Part shown: positions 18,009-27,695 of the stretch, one piece after another
How the letters are laid out: every line of letters starts with the position of its first letter
Position numbering within the stretch: position 1 is the first letter of the stretch
Notes under the pieces: model-generated
What the model saw: only the letters and a program-made list of their open reading frames with translations
Told to the model about the DNA's origin: nothing
Database searches by the model: none
Source: an uncultured Modestobacter sp.
GTDB taxonomy: Bacteria > Actinomycetota > Actinomycetes > Mycobacteriales > Geodermatophilaceae
Reading direction: 5' to 3'
DNA length: 64,000 bases
NCBI RefSeq assembly: GCF_947486615.1
Contig: NZ_CANKUD010000014.1
Span: 1-64,000 of the forward strand
Made by a program: the position numbers and the translations under genes

Positions 18009-19358
18009 GTGCACCAGTCGCCCACCACCGTGCGGCACCTGCTGCAGCGGGGCGACTTCCGCCGGCTGCTGCTGACCCGGCTCTCCTCCCAGTTCGGCGA
18101 CGGCGTCTTCCAGGCGGCGCTGGCCGGCACGGTGCTCTTCAACCCCCAGCAGGCCACCGACCCGATCGACGTCGCCGCCGGGTTCGCGATCCTGCTGCTC
18201 CCCTACTCGCTGGTCGGGCCGTTCGCCGGCGTGTGGCTGGACCGCTGGAGCCGGCGGCAGGTGCTGCTGGTGGCCAACGTGGTGCGGGCCGTGCTGGTGG
18301 TCGGGGTCGCCGCGCTCACCCTCGCCGGCATCCAGGGCGTGCTGTTCTACGTCGCCGGCCTGCTGGTCTTCTCGGTCAACCGGTTCGTGCTGTCCGCGCT
18401 GTCCGCCGCCCTGCCGCACACCACCGACCGGCCCTCGCTGGTCTCGGCCAACGCGCTGTCCACCACGGCCGGGGCGGTGGCCGCGGTGCTCGGCGGTGGC
18501 GTGGCGATCGTGTCCTCCGCGGTCCTGGGGTCCGGCAGCGGGGCCTACGCCGCGCTCGCCCTCGCCTCCGCGGTGCCGTACCTGGTCGCCTCCGCCGTCG
18601 TCGCCGGGTTCAGCCGGCCGTACCTGGGTCCTGACCACCTGACCGTCGCGGCGACGGTCAGCGCCCGGGACGTGCTGCACGGCATGCTCGCCGGCACCCG
18701 GCACGTGCTGGCCCACCCGCCGGCCGGCGCCGTCCTGTCGGTGATGGCCGTGCACCGGGTGTGCTACGGCCTGCTCACGCTGATGACGCTGCTGCTGTAC
18801 CGCAACACCTTCACCGACTCCTCCGGGCTCTTCCGGGGCGGCCTGGCCGGGCTGGGCGAGGTGCTCGCCGCCGGTGCGGCCGGCACGCTGCTGGCCGCCG
18901 CGGTGACGCCGTGGGCGGTCCGCCGGTGGGGCAAGGCCGCCTGGGTGGTAGCCATGCTGCTGCTCGGCGGGGTCGGCCAACTGGTGCTCGGCGGGCTGTT
19001 CGAGCCCCCGGCGATCGTGGCCGCCGTCCTGACCCTCGGGTTCGTCGCCCAGAGCATCAAGATCTGCGTGGACACCACGCTGCAGGAGGCGGTGGACGAC
19101 GACTTCCGCGGCCGGGTGTTCTCCGCCTACGACACGTTGTTCAACGTGACCTTCGTCCTCGCCCTGCTGGTCGGGGCGTTCGCGTTGCCGGCCTCCGGGG
19201 TCAGCTGGCCGCTGCTCGTGGTCATCGGGGTCGGTTACCTGCTCACCGCCCTGCTCTTCGCCCGCTGGGCCCGGGGCCAGGCCCGCCGGGAGCAGGACAC
19301 CCCGCTGGCGCTGCGCGCACTGCCCGGCCTCCGGCACGAGACCGGCCAGCACGCCTGA
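18009..19358 (+). CDS. MFS transporter
   Basis: A 449-residue major facilitator with about 12 predicted helices. The loop 2-3 region carries VWLDRWSRRQVLLVANVVRA, the usual GxLaDRxGRR-like motif, and the second half has RRWGKAAWVVAML. It resembles the single-component drug/efflux MFS proteins (MFS_3 type); the substrate is unknown. The GTG at 18009 or 18000 could be the start. It is divergent from yqgE and convergent with the CCA-adding enzyme, with only 13 bp between stops. Confidence 0.85.
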   Translation: MHQSPTTVRHLLQRGDFRRLLLTRLSSQFGDGVFQAALAGTVLFNPQQATDPIDVAAGFAILLLPYSLVGPFAGVWLDRWSRRQVLLVANVVRAVLVVGVAALTLAGIQGVLFYVAGLLVFSVNRFVLSALSAALPHTTDRPSLVSANALSTTAGAVAAVLGGGVAIVSSAVLGSGSGAYAALALASAVPYLVASAVVAGFSRPYLGPDHLTVAATVSARDVLHGMLAGTRHVLAHPPAGAVLSVMAVHRVCYGLLTLMTLLLYRNTFTDSSGLFRGGLAGLGEVLAAGAAGTLLAAAVTPWAVRRWGKAAWVVAMLLLGGVGQLVLGGLFEPPAIVAAVLTLGFVAQSIKICVDTTLQEAVDDDFRGRVFSAYDTLFNVTFVLALLVGAFALPASGVSWPLLVVIGVGYLLTALLFARWARGQARREQDTPLALRALPGLRHETGQHA

Positions 19359-19371
19359 CCGGTCGCACCGC

Positions 19372-20874
19372 TCAGCTGCGGGAGCGCCACCAGGCGAGCA
19401 GCTCGGCCTCGGCCTCGTCGGGCTCGAGCGGGCCGCGTTCCAGCCGCAGGTCCTTGAGGAACCGCCAGGCCTCGCCGACCTCGCGGCCCGGGGCGATCCC
19501 CAGCAGCTCCATGATCCGGTTGCCGTCCAGGTCGGGGCGGATCCGGGAGAGGTCCTCCTGCTCCGCCAACGCCTGGATGCGCTCCTCGAGGGAGTCGTAG
19601 GTCGCCGACAGCGCCGCGGCCCGCTTCCGGTTCCGCGTCGTGCAGTCCGAGCGGACCAGCTTGTGCAGCCGGGGGAGCAGGTCACCGGCGTCGGTCACGT
19701 ACCGGCGGACGGCGGAGTCGGTCCACTCCCCGCGGCCGTAGCCGTGGAAGCGCAGGTGCAGGAAGGTCAGCCGGGAGACCGCCTCGACGACGTCCTTCGG
19801 GTACTTCAGCGCGGTCAGCCGCTTGCGCACCAGCTTCGCTCCGACCACCTCGTGGTGGTGGAAGGAGACCCGGCCACGGTCCTCGTGCCGGCGGGTGGCC
19901 GGCTTGCCGATGTCGTGCAGCAGCGCGGCCAGCCGGAGCACCAGGTCCGGGGACGGCGACTGCGGATCGGCCTGCTCCAGTGCGATCGCCTGCTCCAGCA
20001 CGGTCAGCGAGTGGACGTAGACGTCCTTGTGCTGGTGGTGCTCGTCGATCTCCATCCGCAGTGCGGCGAGCTCGGGCAGCACCACGTCGGCCAGACCGGT
20101 GGAGACGAAGAGGTCCAGCGCCTCGCTGGGGTAGTCGTTGAGCAGGGTGCGGGAGAACTCGTGCTGGACCCGCTCGGCGGTGATCCGCGCCAGCTCGGGG
20201 GCGAGCTCGGTCATCGCCTGGACGACCTCGGGGTCCGGGACGAGCTGGAGCTGGGCGACGAAGCGCACGGCACGCAGCATCCGCAGCGGGTCGTCGGCGA
20301 AGGAGTCCACGGCCCGGCCCGGCGTCCGCAGCCGGCGGGCGAGCAGGTCACCCAGGCCGCCGAACGGGTCGGTCACGGTGCGGTCGGGCCCGAGGGAGAC
20401 GGCCATCGCGTTGACGGTGAAGTCGCGGCGGGCCAGGTCGTCGACGAGGGACCCACCCCAGGCCACCTCGGGGTTGCGCGACTCGCGGTCGTAGCGGTCG
20501 GCACGGAACGTGGTGATCTCCACCCGCTCGCCGCGCACCTCGGCGCCCACCGTGCCGAAGGCGATGCCGGTGTTCCACGTGGAACTGGCCCAGCCGCGCA
20601 GCACCTCGAGGGTCTGCTCGGGGCGGGCGTCGGTGGTCAGGTCGAGGTCGCCGGTCGGCAGCGGCCGCCCCGTCCCCGCGGCGAGCAGCGCGTCCCGCAC
20701 CGAGCCACCCACCAGGTGCACCTCGTGCCCCGCGGCGGTGAAGCGCTCACCCAGCGCCACCAGCACGGGGGAGACGTCGACGAGCTCGCGCACCGTCTGC
20801 TGCACCGCCGGGGGGACGGGCGCGGGTGGTGGGGTCGGGCCGGAGGGGGCGCGACGCGACGGCTCTGTTGACAC
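19372..20874 (-). CDS. pcnA: CCA tRNA nucleotidyltransferase (PcnA type)
   Basis: A 500-residue class II nucleotidyltransferase that adds or repairs the CCA end of tRNAs. The head domain shows EVHLVGGSVRDALL and GDLDLTTDA (the catalytic DxD), then RRDFTVNAMA and DDPLRMLRAVRF. An HD domain follows (LLHDIGKPATRRHE), typical of the bacterial HD-containing subgroup. The two tRNA genes in this window lack an encoded CCA, so this enzyme is needed. The GTG start at 20874 lies 42 bp from the divergent Nudix gene. A perfect parS core lies inside the coding sequence. Confidence 0.95.
   Translation of the reverse strand: MSTEPSRRAPSGPTPPPAPVPPAVQQTVRELVDVSPVLVALGERFTAAGHEVHLVGGSVRDALLAAGTGRPLPTGDLDLTTDARPEQTLEVLRGWASSTWNTGIAFGTVGAEVRGERVEITTFRADRYDRESRNPEVAWGGSLVDDLARRDFTVNAMAVSLGPDRTVTDPFGGLGDLLARRLRTPGRAVDSFADDPLRMLRAVRFVAQLQLVPDPEVVQAMTELAPELARITAERVQHEFSRTLLNDYPSEALDLFVSTGLADVVLPELAALRMEIDEHHQHKDVYVHSLTVLEQAIALEQADPQSPSPDLVLRLAALLHDIGKPATRRHEDRGRVSFHHHEVVGAKLVRKRLTALKYPKDVVEAVSRLTFLHLRFHGYGRGEWTDSAVRRYVTDAGDLLPRLHKLVRSDCTTRNRKRAAALSATYDSLEERIQALAEQEDLSRIRPDLDGNRIMELLGIAPGREVGEAWRFLKDLRLERGPLEPDEAEAELLAWWRSRS
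20572..20585. other. parS site (perfect core) inside pcnA
   Basis: GTTCCACGTGGAAC is a perfect 14-bp palindrome of the parS type, extended by flanking T on each side. It lies inside the pcnA coding sequence, about 15 kb from parAB. Confidence 0.75.
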
Positions 20875-20904
20875 GACGATCGAGGGTAGTGCCGTCCCGC
20901 GCGC

Positions 20905-20910
20905 TACCCT
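20905..20910 (+). promoter_or_regulatory. -10 element, leaderless Nudix start
   Basis: TACCCT ends 6 bp before the ATG at 20917 in the 42-bp gap to pcnA. Confidence 0.45.
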
Positions 20911-20916
20911 CCTGGC

Positions 20917-21393
20917 ATGGCTGGGACGGGCGGGCGGCAGCGCCCCGGCCGCCGCCTGCGCCGCGTCGACGAGACCTCGGCCGGCGGCCTGGTGGTGGCC
21001 GACGACGACGGCACCGGCCCCCGCGCGGCCCTGATCGGCCGCACCGACCGCCGTGGCCGGCTGCTCTGGTCGCTGCCCAAGGGGCACATCGAGCAGGGTG
21101 AGACCCCGGAGGACACCGCCGTCCGCGAGGTCGCCGAGGAGACCGGCATCATCGGCGAGGTCGTCGCCCCGCTCGGCATCATCGACTTCTGGTTCGTCGC
21201 CGACGGGCGCCGGGTGCACAAGACGGTGCACCACTTCCTGCTGCGGGCCGTCGGCGGCGCGCTCTCCGACGCCGACATCGAGGTCACCGAGGTCGCCTGG
21301 GTGCCGCTGACCGAACTCGGCGGGCGGCTGGCCTACGCCGACGAGCGCGCGTTGGTGGAGCGCGCGCCGGGCCTGCTGGCCGACAGCGCGTGA
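20917..21393 (+). CDS. Nudix hydrolase (MutT4-like)
   Basis: A 158-residue Nudix hydrolase that cleaves a nucleoside diphosphate linked to another moiety. The Nudix box begins [17 protein letters not shown] and continues AEETGI (G-x5-E-x7-R-E-U-x-E-E-x-G-U complete). By position next to pcnA and the DUF6049 gene it corresponds to mycobacterial Rv3908 (mutT4). The downstream gene starts within its stop codon (GTGA, 4-bp overlap), so this is the first gene of an operon through murJ. Confidence 0.93.
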   Translation: MAGTGGRQRPGRRLRRVDETSAGGLVVADDDGTGPRAALIGRTDRRGRLLWSLPKGHIEQGETPEDTAVREVAEETGIIGEVVAPLGIIDFWFVADGRRVHKTVHHFLLRAVGGALSDADIEVTEVAWVPLTELGGRLAYADERALVERAPGLLADSA

Positions 21394-23780
21394 GACGGCG
21401 GGCCGCCGGCCGCGCCGACGGTCGCCCCCGGACCCTCCTCGCCGCCTCTGGGTCGCCGCTGGGCGCCTGCTCCGGCCGGGTGGCGGCGCTGGCCGCGGTG
21501 CTGACGCTGGGCACCGGGCTGACGCTGGGCGCCGGACTGGTGGCGCCGGCCGCCGGTGCGGCGCCCTCGGACACCGACGCCAGCGCCACCGACAGCGTCA
21601 GCGCACACCCGCTGCGGGTGACGGTGAGCCGGCTGGAGCCGAAGACGGTCACCCCCGGCGCGCAGATCGAGGTCACCGGCGCCCTGGTGAACGACAGCAG
21701 CGACACCTGGACCGACCTGGAGGTGCGCCTGCAGCGGGGGGACCGGATCGCCACCCGCGCCGGCCTGGCCGACGACGTCGACGACCCCGGCGACGCCACC
21801 GCCGCCACCGCCCCGTTCCGGCCGGTGGACGGCGAGCTGGCGCCCGGCGGCTCGCTGCCCTTCAGCTACACCACCACGGCCGAGGAGCTGCGGATCGGTC
21901 CGGACGGCGTCTACCCGGTGCTGGTCAACGTCAACGGCGTCCGGTCCGGCAGCGGCACCGAGCGCGCCGGCGAGCTGTGGACCCACCTGGTCGCCCAGTC
22001 GCCCACCCCGGCGACCCGGACGTCGGTGGCCTGGCTCTGGCCGCTGACCGACGAGCCCCACCGGGACGCCGCCGGTGCGTTCACCGACGACGACCTGGCC
22101 ACCGAGGTCGCCGACGGCGGCCGGCTGGACCGGGCGGTCGAGGTGCTCGAACGGATCCCGGAGGCCCCGGGCGGTGACGGGCCGGCCGTGCCGGTGACGC
22201 TCGCGGTGGACCCGGCCCTGCTCGAGGAGCTGGCGGTGATGGCCGACGGCCCCTACACCGCCGGTGGCGAGCAGGGCACCGGCACCGAGGACGCCGCCGA
22301 CCTGCTCGACCGGCTGCGGGCCGTCGCCGGCGAGCAGGACGTGGCGGTGCTGCCCTACGCCGACGTCGACGGGGACGCCCTCGTCGCGGCCGGGCTGCCG
22401 GGCGTGCTGGCCCGCACGCTGCCGGGCACCGCGGAGGGCGTCGCCCGCCAGCCGCTGGACGACGACGGCACGGCGGCGACCTCGCCGACCACCGAGCCGG
22501 GCGACGCCGCGGGTGAGCCCGCGCCGGCCGCCGAGGAGACCGCCTCGACCAGTGCGGGCGCCGAGGTGGTCCGCGAGGTGCTGGGCGTTGCGCCGCGCAC
22601 CGACCTGGCCTGGCCGGTCGGTGGCACCGTCCGCGCGGACACCCTCGACGTGCTGCAGGCCGGCGGGGCCGGCACGGTCGTGCTGGCCGAGCAGGGGCTG
22701 ACCGAGGGCGGCCGTGCCGTCGGCGAGGACGGCGACCCGGCGACGGCCCGCGGCACCCTGACCACCGCCGGCGGTGAGGTGACCGCGCTGGTGGCCGACG
22801 GCCGGCTGGCCGACGCCGTCGCCGGGGCCACCCCCGACTCCGGCGTCGGTCGGCTGGCCGAGCAGCGCTACCTGGCCGAGCTGGGTGCGCTCACCACGCA
22901 GCTGGCCGAGCGTGCGCCCGGCACGCCGCAGACCGTGCTCGTCGTCCCGCCCCGCCTGGTCGACCCCGACGTGGACAGCGTCGCGGCGATGATCACCGAC
23001 AGCATCACCCAGCCCTGGCTCGCCCCGGTCCCGGTGCCGGCGCTGGAGGCGGGGCCGGCCGCCGCGACCGGGGACCTGGTGCCCGGTGCCGAGCTCTTCC
23101 TCCCCACCGAGGGCATGGCCGCGATCGCCGAGAGCGTCCGGGTACGGGACGACTTCGCGGCCGCGGTCGACGACCCCGGCACCGAGCTGGCCGGCTACGA
23201 CGCCGCGCTGGCCCGGGCGGCGTCCGGGCAGTGGCGCGACGACACCGACGGGTTCGCCGACGCGGTCGCCCAGCTGCGCGAGACCATGACCGACCTGCGC
23301 CAGCAGGTCACGTTGCTCGCCCCCGTGGAGGGCACCTACAGCCTGGCCTCGAGCAGCGCGCCGCTGATCCTCACCGTGCAGAACGACCTGCCCTTCGCCG
23401 TCCAGGTCCGGCTGGAGCTGAGCACCCGCGGCGCGGTCGGGCTGACCACCGAGGACATCGGTGTGCAGACCCTGCCGCCGCTGTCCCGCACCCCGCTGGA
23501 GGTGCCCACCCAGGTGCGGCAGTCCGGTGGCTTCGCGGTCACCGCGCTGCTGACCACCCCCGGTGGCGTCCCGCTGGGCGAGCCGGTGGAGATGCAGGTC
23601 AAGAGCACCGTCTACGGGCCGATCACCCTCGGGCTCACCATCGGGGCGGCCGGCCTGCTGGGGCTGCTGTTCCTGCGCCGCGGCGTCCTGTTCCTGCTCA
23701 AGCGCCGTCGCGGGGAGACCACGGACGACGCCGCCGCGCACGGCGTCGGTTCCCAGCCGCCGACCCGGAGCCCGGTGTGA
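21390..23780 (+). CDS. DUF6049 family secreted membrane protein
   Basis: A 796-residue protein with an N-terminal signal (about 25-55), a large extracytoplasmic region and one C-terminal membrane helix (about 745-770, ending LKRRRGE). Position and architecture match mycobacterial Rv3909 (DUF6049). A Pro/Glu/Ala-rich acidic insert lies near 350-390. No enzyme motif is seen. Translation is coupled to the Nudix gene upstream and to murJ downstream by 4-bp overlaps, which suggests a role with the lipid II flippase. Confidence 0.85.
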   Translation: MRRRAAGRADGRPRTLLAASGSPLGACSGRVAALAAVLTLGTGLTLGAGLVAPAAGAAPSDTDASATDSVSAHPLRVTVSRLEPKTVTPGAQIEVTGALVNDSSDTWTDLEVRLQRGDRIATRAGLADDVDDPGDATAATAPFRPVDGELAPGGSLPFSYTTTAEELRIGPDGVYPVLVNVNGVRSGSGTERAGELWTHLVAQSPTPATRTSVAWLWPLTDEPHRDAAGAFTDDDLATEVADGGRLDRAVEVLERIPEAPGGDGPAVPVTLAVDPALLEELAVMADGPYTAGGEQGTGTEDAADLLDRLRAVAGEQDVAVLPYADVDGDALVAAGLPGVLARTLPGTAEGVARQPLDDDGTAATSPTTEPGDAAGEPAPAAEETASTSAGAEVVREVLGVAPRTDLAWPVGGTVRADTLDVLQAGGAGTVVLAEQGLTEGGRAVGEDGDPATARGTLTTAGGEVTALVADGRLADAVAGATPDSGVGRLAEQRYLAELGALTTQLAERAPGTPQTVLVVPPRLVDPDVDSVAAMITDSITQPWLAPVPVPALEAGPAAATGDLVPGAELFLPTEGMAAIAESVRVRDDFAAAVDDPGTELAGYDAALARAASGQWRDDTDGFADAVAQLRETMTDLRQQVTLLAPVEGTYSLASSSAPLILTVQNDLPFAVQVRLELSTRGAVGLTTEDIGVQTLPPLSRTPLEVPTQVRQSGGFAVTALLTTPGGVPLGEPVEMQVKSTVYGPITLGLTIGAAGLLGLLFLRRGVLFLLKRRRGETTDDAAAHGVGSQPPTRSPV

Positions 23781-25921
23781 CCGGCAGCCGCCGTCCCGGC
23801 CCACCGGACCAGCAGCGCGCCGACGACGGCCGGGAGGCGCCCCGCCCGGAGCGCCCACGGCCGGCCGTCCCGCTGCCCCCACCGCCGTACCGCGGTGCCC
23901 CGTCCACCGGAGCCGGCCCCGCCGCACCGCAGCCGCGTCCGGCCGCCCCCGCCGGGGAGGCGGCCCCGGCTGCCCGGCGGCCGACGCCTCGCCCGCTGCC
24001 CCCACCGCCGGGCTACCCGGGCGCCCGGCCCGCTGCCGGGCAGCCCGCCGTGCCACCGCTGTCCGCGGGTCCGCCGTCGCCCGCCGTCCCGGCACCTCCC
24101 GCGCCGGCACCTCCGCTGCCGGCCGACGCCGCCCGGCGGCGTGCGCCGCTGCCCCCGGTGCCCCCACCGGCGCGGCCGCGCCGCTTCGTGCCCGGTCCGG
24201 ACGACACCCAGCTGATCCCGGTCGTCCCCGCGCTGCCCCGGTACCTGGAGGAGGAACCGGACGAACCCGAGGACGGCGGCGCCGACGGCGGCAGCTCCCG
24301 GGGGAGCCGGAGCGTCCTGCGGGCGGCCGGCACCATGGCCGTGGCCAGCCTGGTGTCGCGGCTCACCGGCTTCCTCCGCACCGTGGTGCTCACCGCCGCG
24401 CTCGGCTTCGCGGCGGTCGGCAACGCCTACACGGTGGCCAACACGCTGCCCAACATCGTCTACGAGCTGCTGCTCGGTGGGGTGCTCACCTCGGTCGTCG
24501 TCCCCTTGCTGGTCAGCGCCCAGGAGCGGGACGCCGACGGCGGCGTGAAGTACACCCAGCGGCTGCTCACCCTGGCCACCGTGGGGCTGGCCGCGCTCAC
24601 CGTGCTGGCCGTGCTGGCCGCACCGGCCCTGACCTGGCTGATGGGCATCCGGGACAACCCGGACCAACCCGGCCAGGTCGAGCTGGCCAACTGGCTGGCC
24701 CGGATCCTGCTGGTGGAGATCGTGTTCTACGGGATCGGGGCGCTCGCCACGGCGGTGCTCAACTCCCGGCAGGTGTTCGGACCGCCGGCCTGGGCGCCGG
24801 TGCTGAACAACGTGGTGGTCATCGCCACCGGCGCGGTCTTCCTGCTCGCCTCCGGTCCCGGGGAGCTCACCGCGCTCACCATCACCCCCTTCCAGGTCTG
24901 GCTGCTCGGCATCGGCACCACCCTGGGCATCGCCGTGCAGGCCTTCGTGCTGCTGCCGCTGCTGCCCCGGAACGGCGTCCCGCTGCGGCCCCGCTGGGGG
25001 CTGCGCGGCACCGGGCTGGGCGAGGCCGGCACGCTCGGGCTCTGGGTGATCGGCTACGTGCTGGTCAGCCAGATCGGCGTCGTCGTGGCCAGCATCGTGG
25101 CCAACGCCGCCGCCGACGCCGGTGGTCTCGGCCCGTTCGCCTTCAGCAACGCCAGCCTGCTGTTCCAGATGCCCTACGGGATCATCGGCGTCGCGCTGCT
25201 CACCGCGCTGCTGCCCCGGATGAGCCGGGCCGCCGCCCGGCACGACACCGACGGCGTGGTCGCCGACCTCTCGCTGGGCACCCGGCTGTCGGCCACCGGC
25301 CTGCTGCCGGTCACCGCGCTGCTGATGGTGCTCGGCCCGGCCGTCGGCGTCCTCGCCTTCGCCCGCGGCGAGGCCGACCTGAGCGACGCCCGCGGGGTGG
25401 GCGTCGCCCTCGCGTTCGGGGCGTTCGGGCTGCTCCCGATGGCGGTGACCCTGCTCCAGCTGCGGGTCTTCTACGCCATGAAGGACGCCCGCACCCCGAC
25501 GCTCATCCAGGTCGCGATGGTCGCCGTCCGGGTGCCGTTGCTGCTGCTGGTGCCGGTGCTGGTGAGCCCCGAGCACGTCGTCGCCGGGCTGATGGTGGCC
25601 ACCAGCGCCACCTACGTCGCCGGCTGGGTGGTCGGCAGCATCGCGCTGCAGCGGAAGCTGGGCGTCCGGGTGAGCGCCGAGGCCTCGACCACCGCGCTGC
25701 AGATGGCCGGTGTCTCCGCCGTCGCCGGGGCGCTGGGCTGGGTCGTCGTCTCGCTGGCCGGTCGTTACCTGGGTGAGTCCTCGGCGGGCTCGCTCGCGAC
25801 CGTCGTCCTCGGTACCGTGGTGGTGGGCAGCGCGGTCGTCGCGGGTGCCGTGGTGGTCGGCGTACCGGAGCTCCGGGACGCAGTGGCCGGCGTCCGGTCT
25901 CGACTGGGACGGTCACGGTGA
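23777..25921 (+). CDS. murJ: Lipid II flippase MurJ
   Basis: A 714-residue MurJ/MviN protein. A Pro-rich disordered N-terminus (about 1-175) is followed by about 14 membrane helices, beginning VLRAAGTMAVASLVSRLTGF, which contains the conserved Arg of helix 1; NTLPNIVYELLLGGVLTSVVVP and VFYAMKDARTPT are also family hallmarks. It flips the peptidoglycan precursor across the membrane. The mycobacterial orthologue carries a C-terminal pseudokinase in the same chain; here the reading frame ends after the membrane part and the pseudokinase is a separate gene 70 bp downstream. Confidence 0.95.
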   Translation: MTGSRRPGPPDQQRADDGREAPRPERPRPAVPLPPPPYRGAPSTGAGPAAPQPRPAAPAGEAAPAARRPTPRPLPPPPGYPGARPAAGQPAVPPLSAGPPSPAVPAPPAPAPPLPADAARRRAPLPPVPPPARPRRFVPGPDDTQLIPVVPALPRYLEEEPDEPEDGGADGGSSRGSRSVLRAAGTMAVASLVSRLTGFLRTVVLTAALGFAAVGNAYTVANTLPNIVYELLLGGVLTSVVVPLLVSAQERDADGGVKYTQRLLTLATVGLAALTVLAVLAAPALTWLMGIRDNPDQPGQVELANWLARILLVEIVFYGIGALATAVLNSRQVFGPPAWAPVLNNVVVIATGAVFLLASGPGELTALTITPFQVWLLGIGTTLGIAVQAFVLLPLLPRNGVPLRPRWGLRGTGLGEAGTLGLWVIGYVLVSQIGVVVASIVANAAADAGGLGPFAFSNASLLFQMPYGIIGVALLTALLPRMSRAAARHDTDGVVADLSLGTRLSATGLLPVTALLMVLGPAVGVLAFARGEADLSDARGVGVALAFGAFGLLPMAVTLLQLRVFYAMKDARTPTLIQVAMVAVRVPLLLLVPVLVSPEHVVAGLMVATSATYVAGWVVGSIALQRKLGVRVSAEASTTALQMAGVSAVAGALGWVVVSLAGRYLGESSAGSLATVVLGTVVVGSAVVAGAVVVGVPELRDAVAGVRSRLGRSR

Positions 25922-25991
25922 TCCGACGGTCCGATGCCCGACCCGGGGGCGCCGTCCCCGGCCGTGAGCGAGCAGGGGGTCGGCAGCGTCC

Positions 25992-27626
25992 GTGACGTCG
26001 ACGACCACTGGCCTGCCCGACCGGTACCGCCCGCTCGACCAGGTGGCCCCCGACGAGCAGACCCCGACCGGGGTCATCCGCTCCTGGCGCGCCCGCGACC
26101 GGGTGCTGAACCGCGACGTGCTGCTGCGGGTGCACACCCCCGGCGGCCCGGCCGCCCGGGAGTGGATCAACCGCGCGCTGACCGCGGGCGGACTGGCCAC
26201 CCCGGCGCTGGCGATGGTCTACGACGCCGCGGAGGGCACCGGGGGCACCGAGTCCGGCAGCGCCGCGTACGTGGTCAACGAGTGGATCGACGGCACCCGG
26301 CTGTCGGACTGGCTGGCCACCGAGGGCCCGCTGCCGGAGCGGGAGACGCGGGCCGTCGTCCGCCGGCTGGCCGAGGGCGTCGCCGAGGCCCACCGGGTCG
26401 GTCTCGCCGTCGGCGGCCTGACCCCCGACCACGTCGTGCTCCGCCCGGGCGGCCTGGTCGGGCTGCTGTCCGTGCCGGCCGCCAGCGGCACCGAGAAGGG
26501 CGACATCACCGCCCTCGGGGCGCTGCTGGAGCTCTGCCTCACCGGCCGGCGCTCCGACCTCCCCGGCGCCGGTCCGGTGCACATCAGCTCACCGGACCTG
26601 GCCGCGCTGGTCCGGCGTGCCCGCTCCGACGACCCGGCGACCGGGCTGTCCAGCGTCAGCACGATGGTCTCCCTGCTCGCCGACCGCCCCCGCGCCACCA
26701 CCGGCCCGCAGGAGGCCACCGGCCCGGACGCCGGCATCGACAGCGGCTGGATGCGCCGGCTCCGCGACCGCCGTGACCTGGCCGACGCCGAGGAGGCCCG
26801 GTCGGCCGACGACGGCGAGCGGCCCGTCCGGCTCGACCGGTCGACCCTGCCCCCCGTCCCCGGGGCCGCGCTGGCCCGTCCGCTGGCCGCCCGGCACGCC
26901 CGTCCGGCCGACGACGAGGACGACCTGGACCTCGGTGAGACCTTCACCGCGCTGGACGACCGGGAGCGCCCGCCGGCGGGCGCCGAGCCCACCGCCCGGC
27001 GCCGGCTGGCCGTCGTCGGCCTGCCCCTCCTGGCCCTGGTGCTGGTCATCGCCATCGGCTGGTGGTTCGGCACGAACGTGCTCTCCGTGGCGGGCAACGT
27101 CGGCGAGGACCCGACCGGCTCGGTGCCCTCGGTCAGCGCCCCGGCCGACGGCGGCGCGGCGGAGGCCCCGGTCGCCGGGAGCCCCGTGCCGATCGCGGCG
27201 GCCACCGTGTTCGACCCCTTCGGTGACGGCGAGCCGGAGAACGACGACGCCGTCCCGCTCAGCTTCGACGGCGACCCGACCACCAGCTGGTCGACGCTGA
27301 CCTACCGGGGCTCGGCCGACTTCGGCAACCTCAAGCCCGGCGTCGGCGTGCTGTACGACCTGGGCAGCGAGCAGTCGCTGGGCGGGGTCACGGTGCAGAC
27401 GACGCTGCCCGGCGCGACGGTCGAGGTGCGCACCGGCGGCGCACCCGACGGCGACCTCGAGGCGTTCACCGTCGCCGCCGGCGGCGAGCTGGGTGGCAGC
27501 GACGACCTCGCCTTCGACACGCCGGTGACCAGCCGGTACGTGCTGGTCTGGGTGACCGGCCTGGTGGCCGTGGACGACGGCTTCACCGCCGACCTCGCCG
27601 AGGTCACCGTCACCACCGCCGGCTGA
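25992..27626 (+). CDS. Membrane pseudokinase with extracytoplasmic domain
   Basis: A 544-residue protein with a kinase-like fold (about 10-235), a linker, one membrane helix (about 338-360) and a C-terminal extracytoplasmic beta domain that looks discoidin-like. The kinase motifs are degenerate: VLLRVH stands where VAIK would be, GGLTPDHVVL replaces the HRD loop and no DFG is present, so phosphotransfer is not expected. In mycobacteria this region is fused to MurJ and, once phosphorylated by PknB, binds FhaA. The GTG start at 25992 is the first in frame. It lies 70 bp after murJ. Confidence 0.85.
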   Translation: MTSTTTGLPDRYRPLDQVAPDEQTPTGVIRSWRARDRVLNRDVLLRVHTPGGPAAREWINRALTAGGLATPALAMVYDAAEGTGGTESGSAAYVVNEWIDGTRLSDWLATEGPLPERETRAVVRRLAEGVAEAHRVGLAVGGLTPDHVVLRPGGLVGLLSVPAASGTEKGDITALGALLELCLTGRRSDLPGAGPVHISSPDLAALVRRARSDDPATGLSSVSTMVSLLADRPRATTGPQEATGPDAGIDSGWMRRLRDRRDLADAEEARSADDGERPVRLDRSTLPPVPGAALARPLAARHARPADDEDDLDLGETFTALDDRERPPAGAEPTARRRLAVVGLPLLALVLVIAIGWWFGTNVLSVAGNVGEDPTGSVPSVSAPADGGAAEAPVAGSPVPIAAATVFDPFGDGEPENDDAVPLSFDGDPTTSWSTLTYRGSADFGNLKPGVGVLYDLGSEQSLGGVTVQTTLPGATVEVRTGGAPDGDLEAFTVAAGGELGGSDDLAFDTPVTSRYVLVWVTGLVAVDDGFTADLAEVTVTTAG

Positions 27627-27669
27627 GACGGGACCGTTCCCCCGCCGGGGTGGGGTCGGGGCGGCGCGG

Positions 27670-27695
27670 GGAATGGCGCACCTACCCTGTCCGTT
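27670..27695 (+). promoter_or_regulatory. SigR-type and housekeeping promoters of trxB
   Basis: GGAAT at 27670-27674, exactly 18 bp, then GTT at 27693-27695 is the published SigR consensus (GGAAT-N18-GTT), and trxB is a classic SigR target in Streptomyces. Within the spacer, TACCCT at 27683-27688 ends 7 bp before the GTG at 27696, a plausible second (leaderless) -10. Confidence 0.65.

Noticed and set aside
21333-24167. A 944-codon frame antisense to DUF6049 and murJ
   Set aside because: Lacks recognisable domains, and the opposite strand has continuous, family-supported genes.
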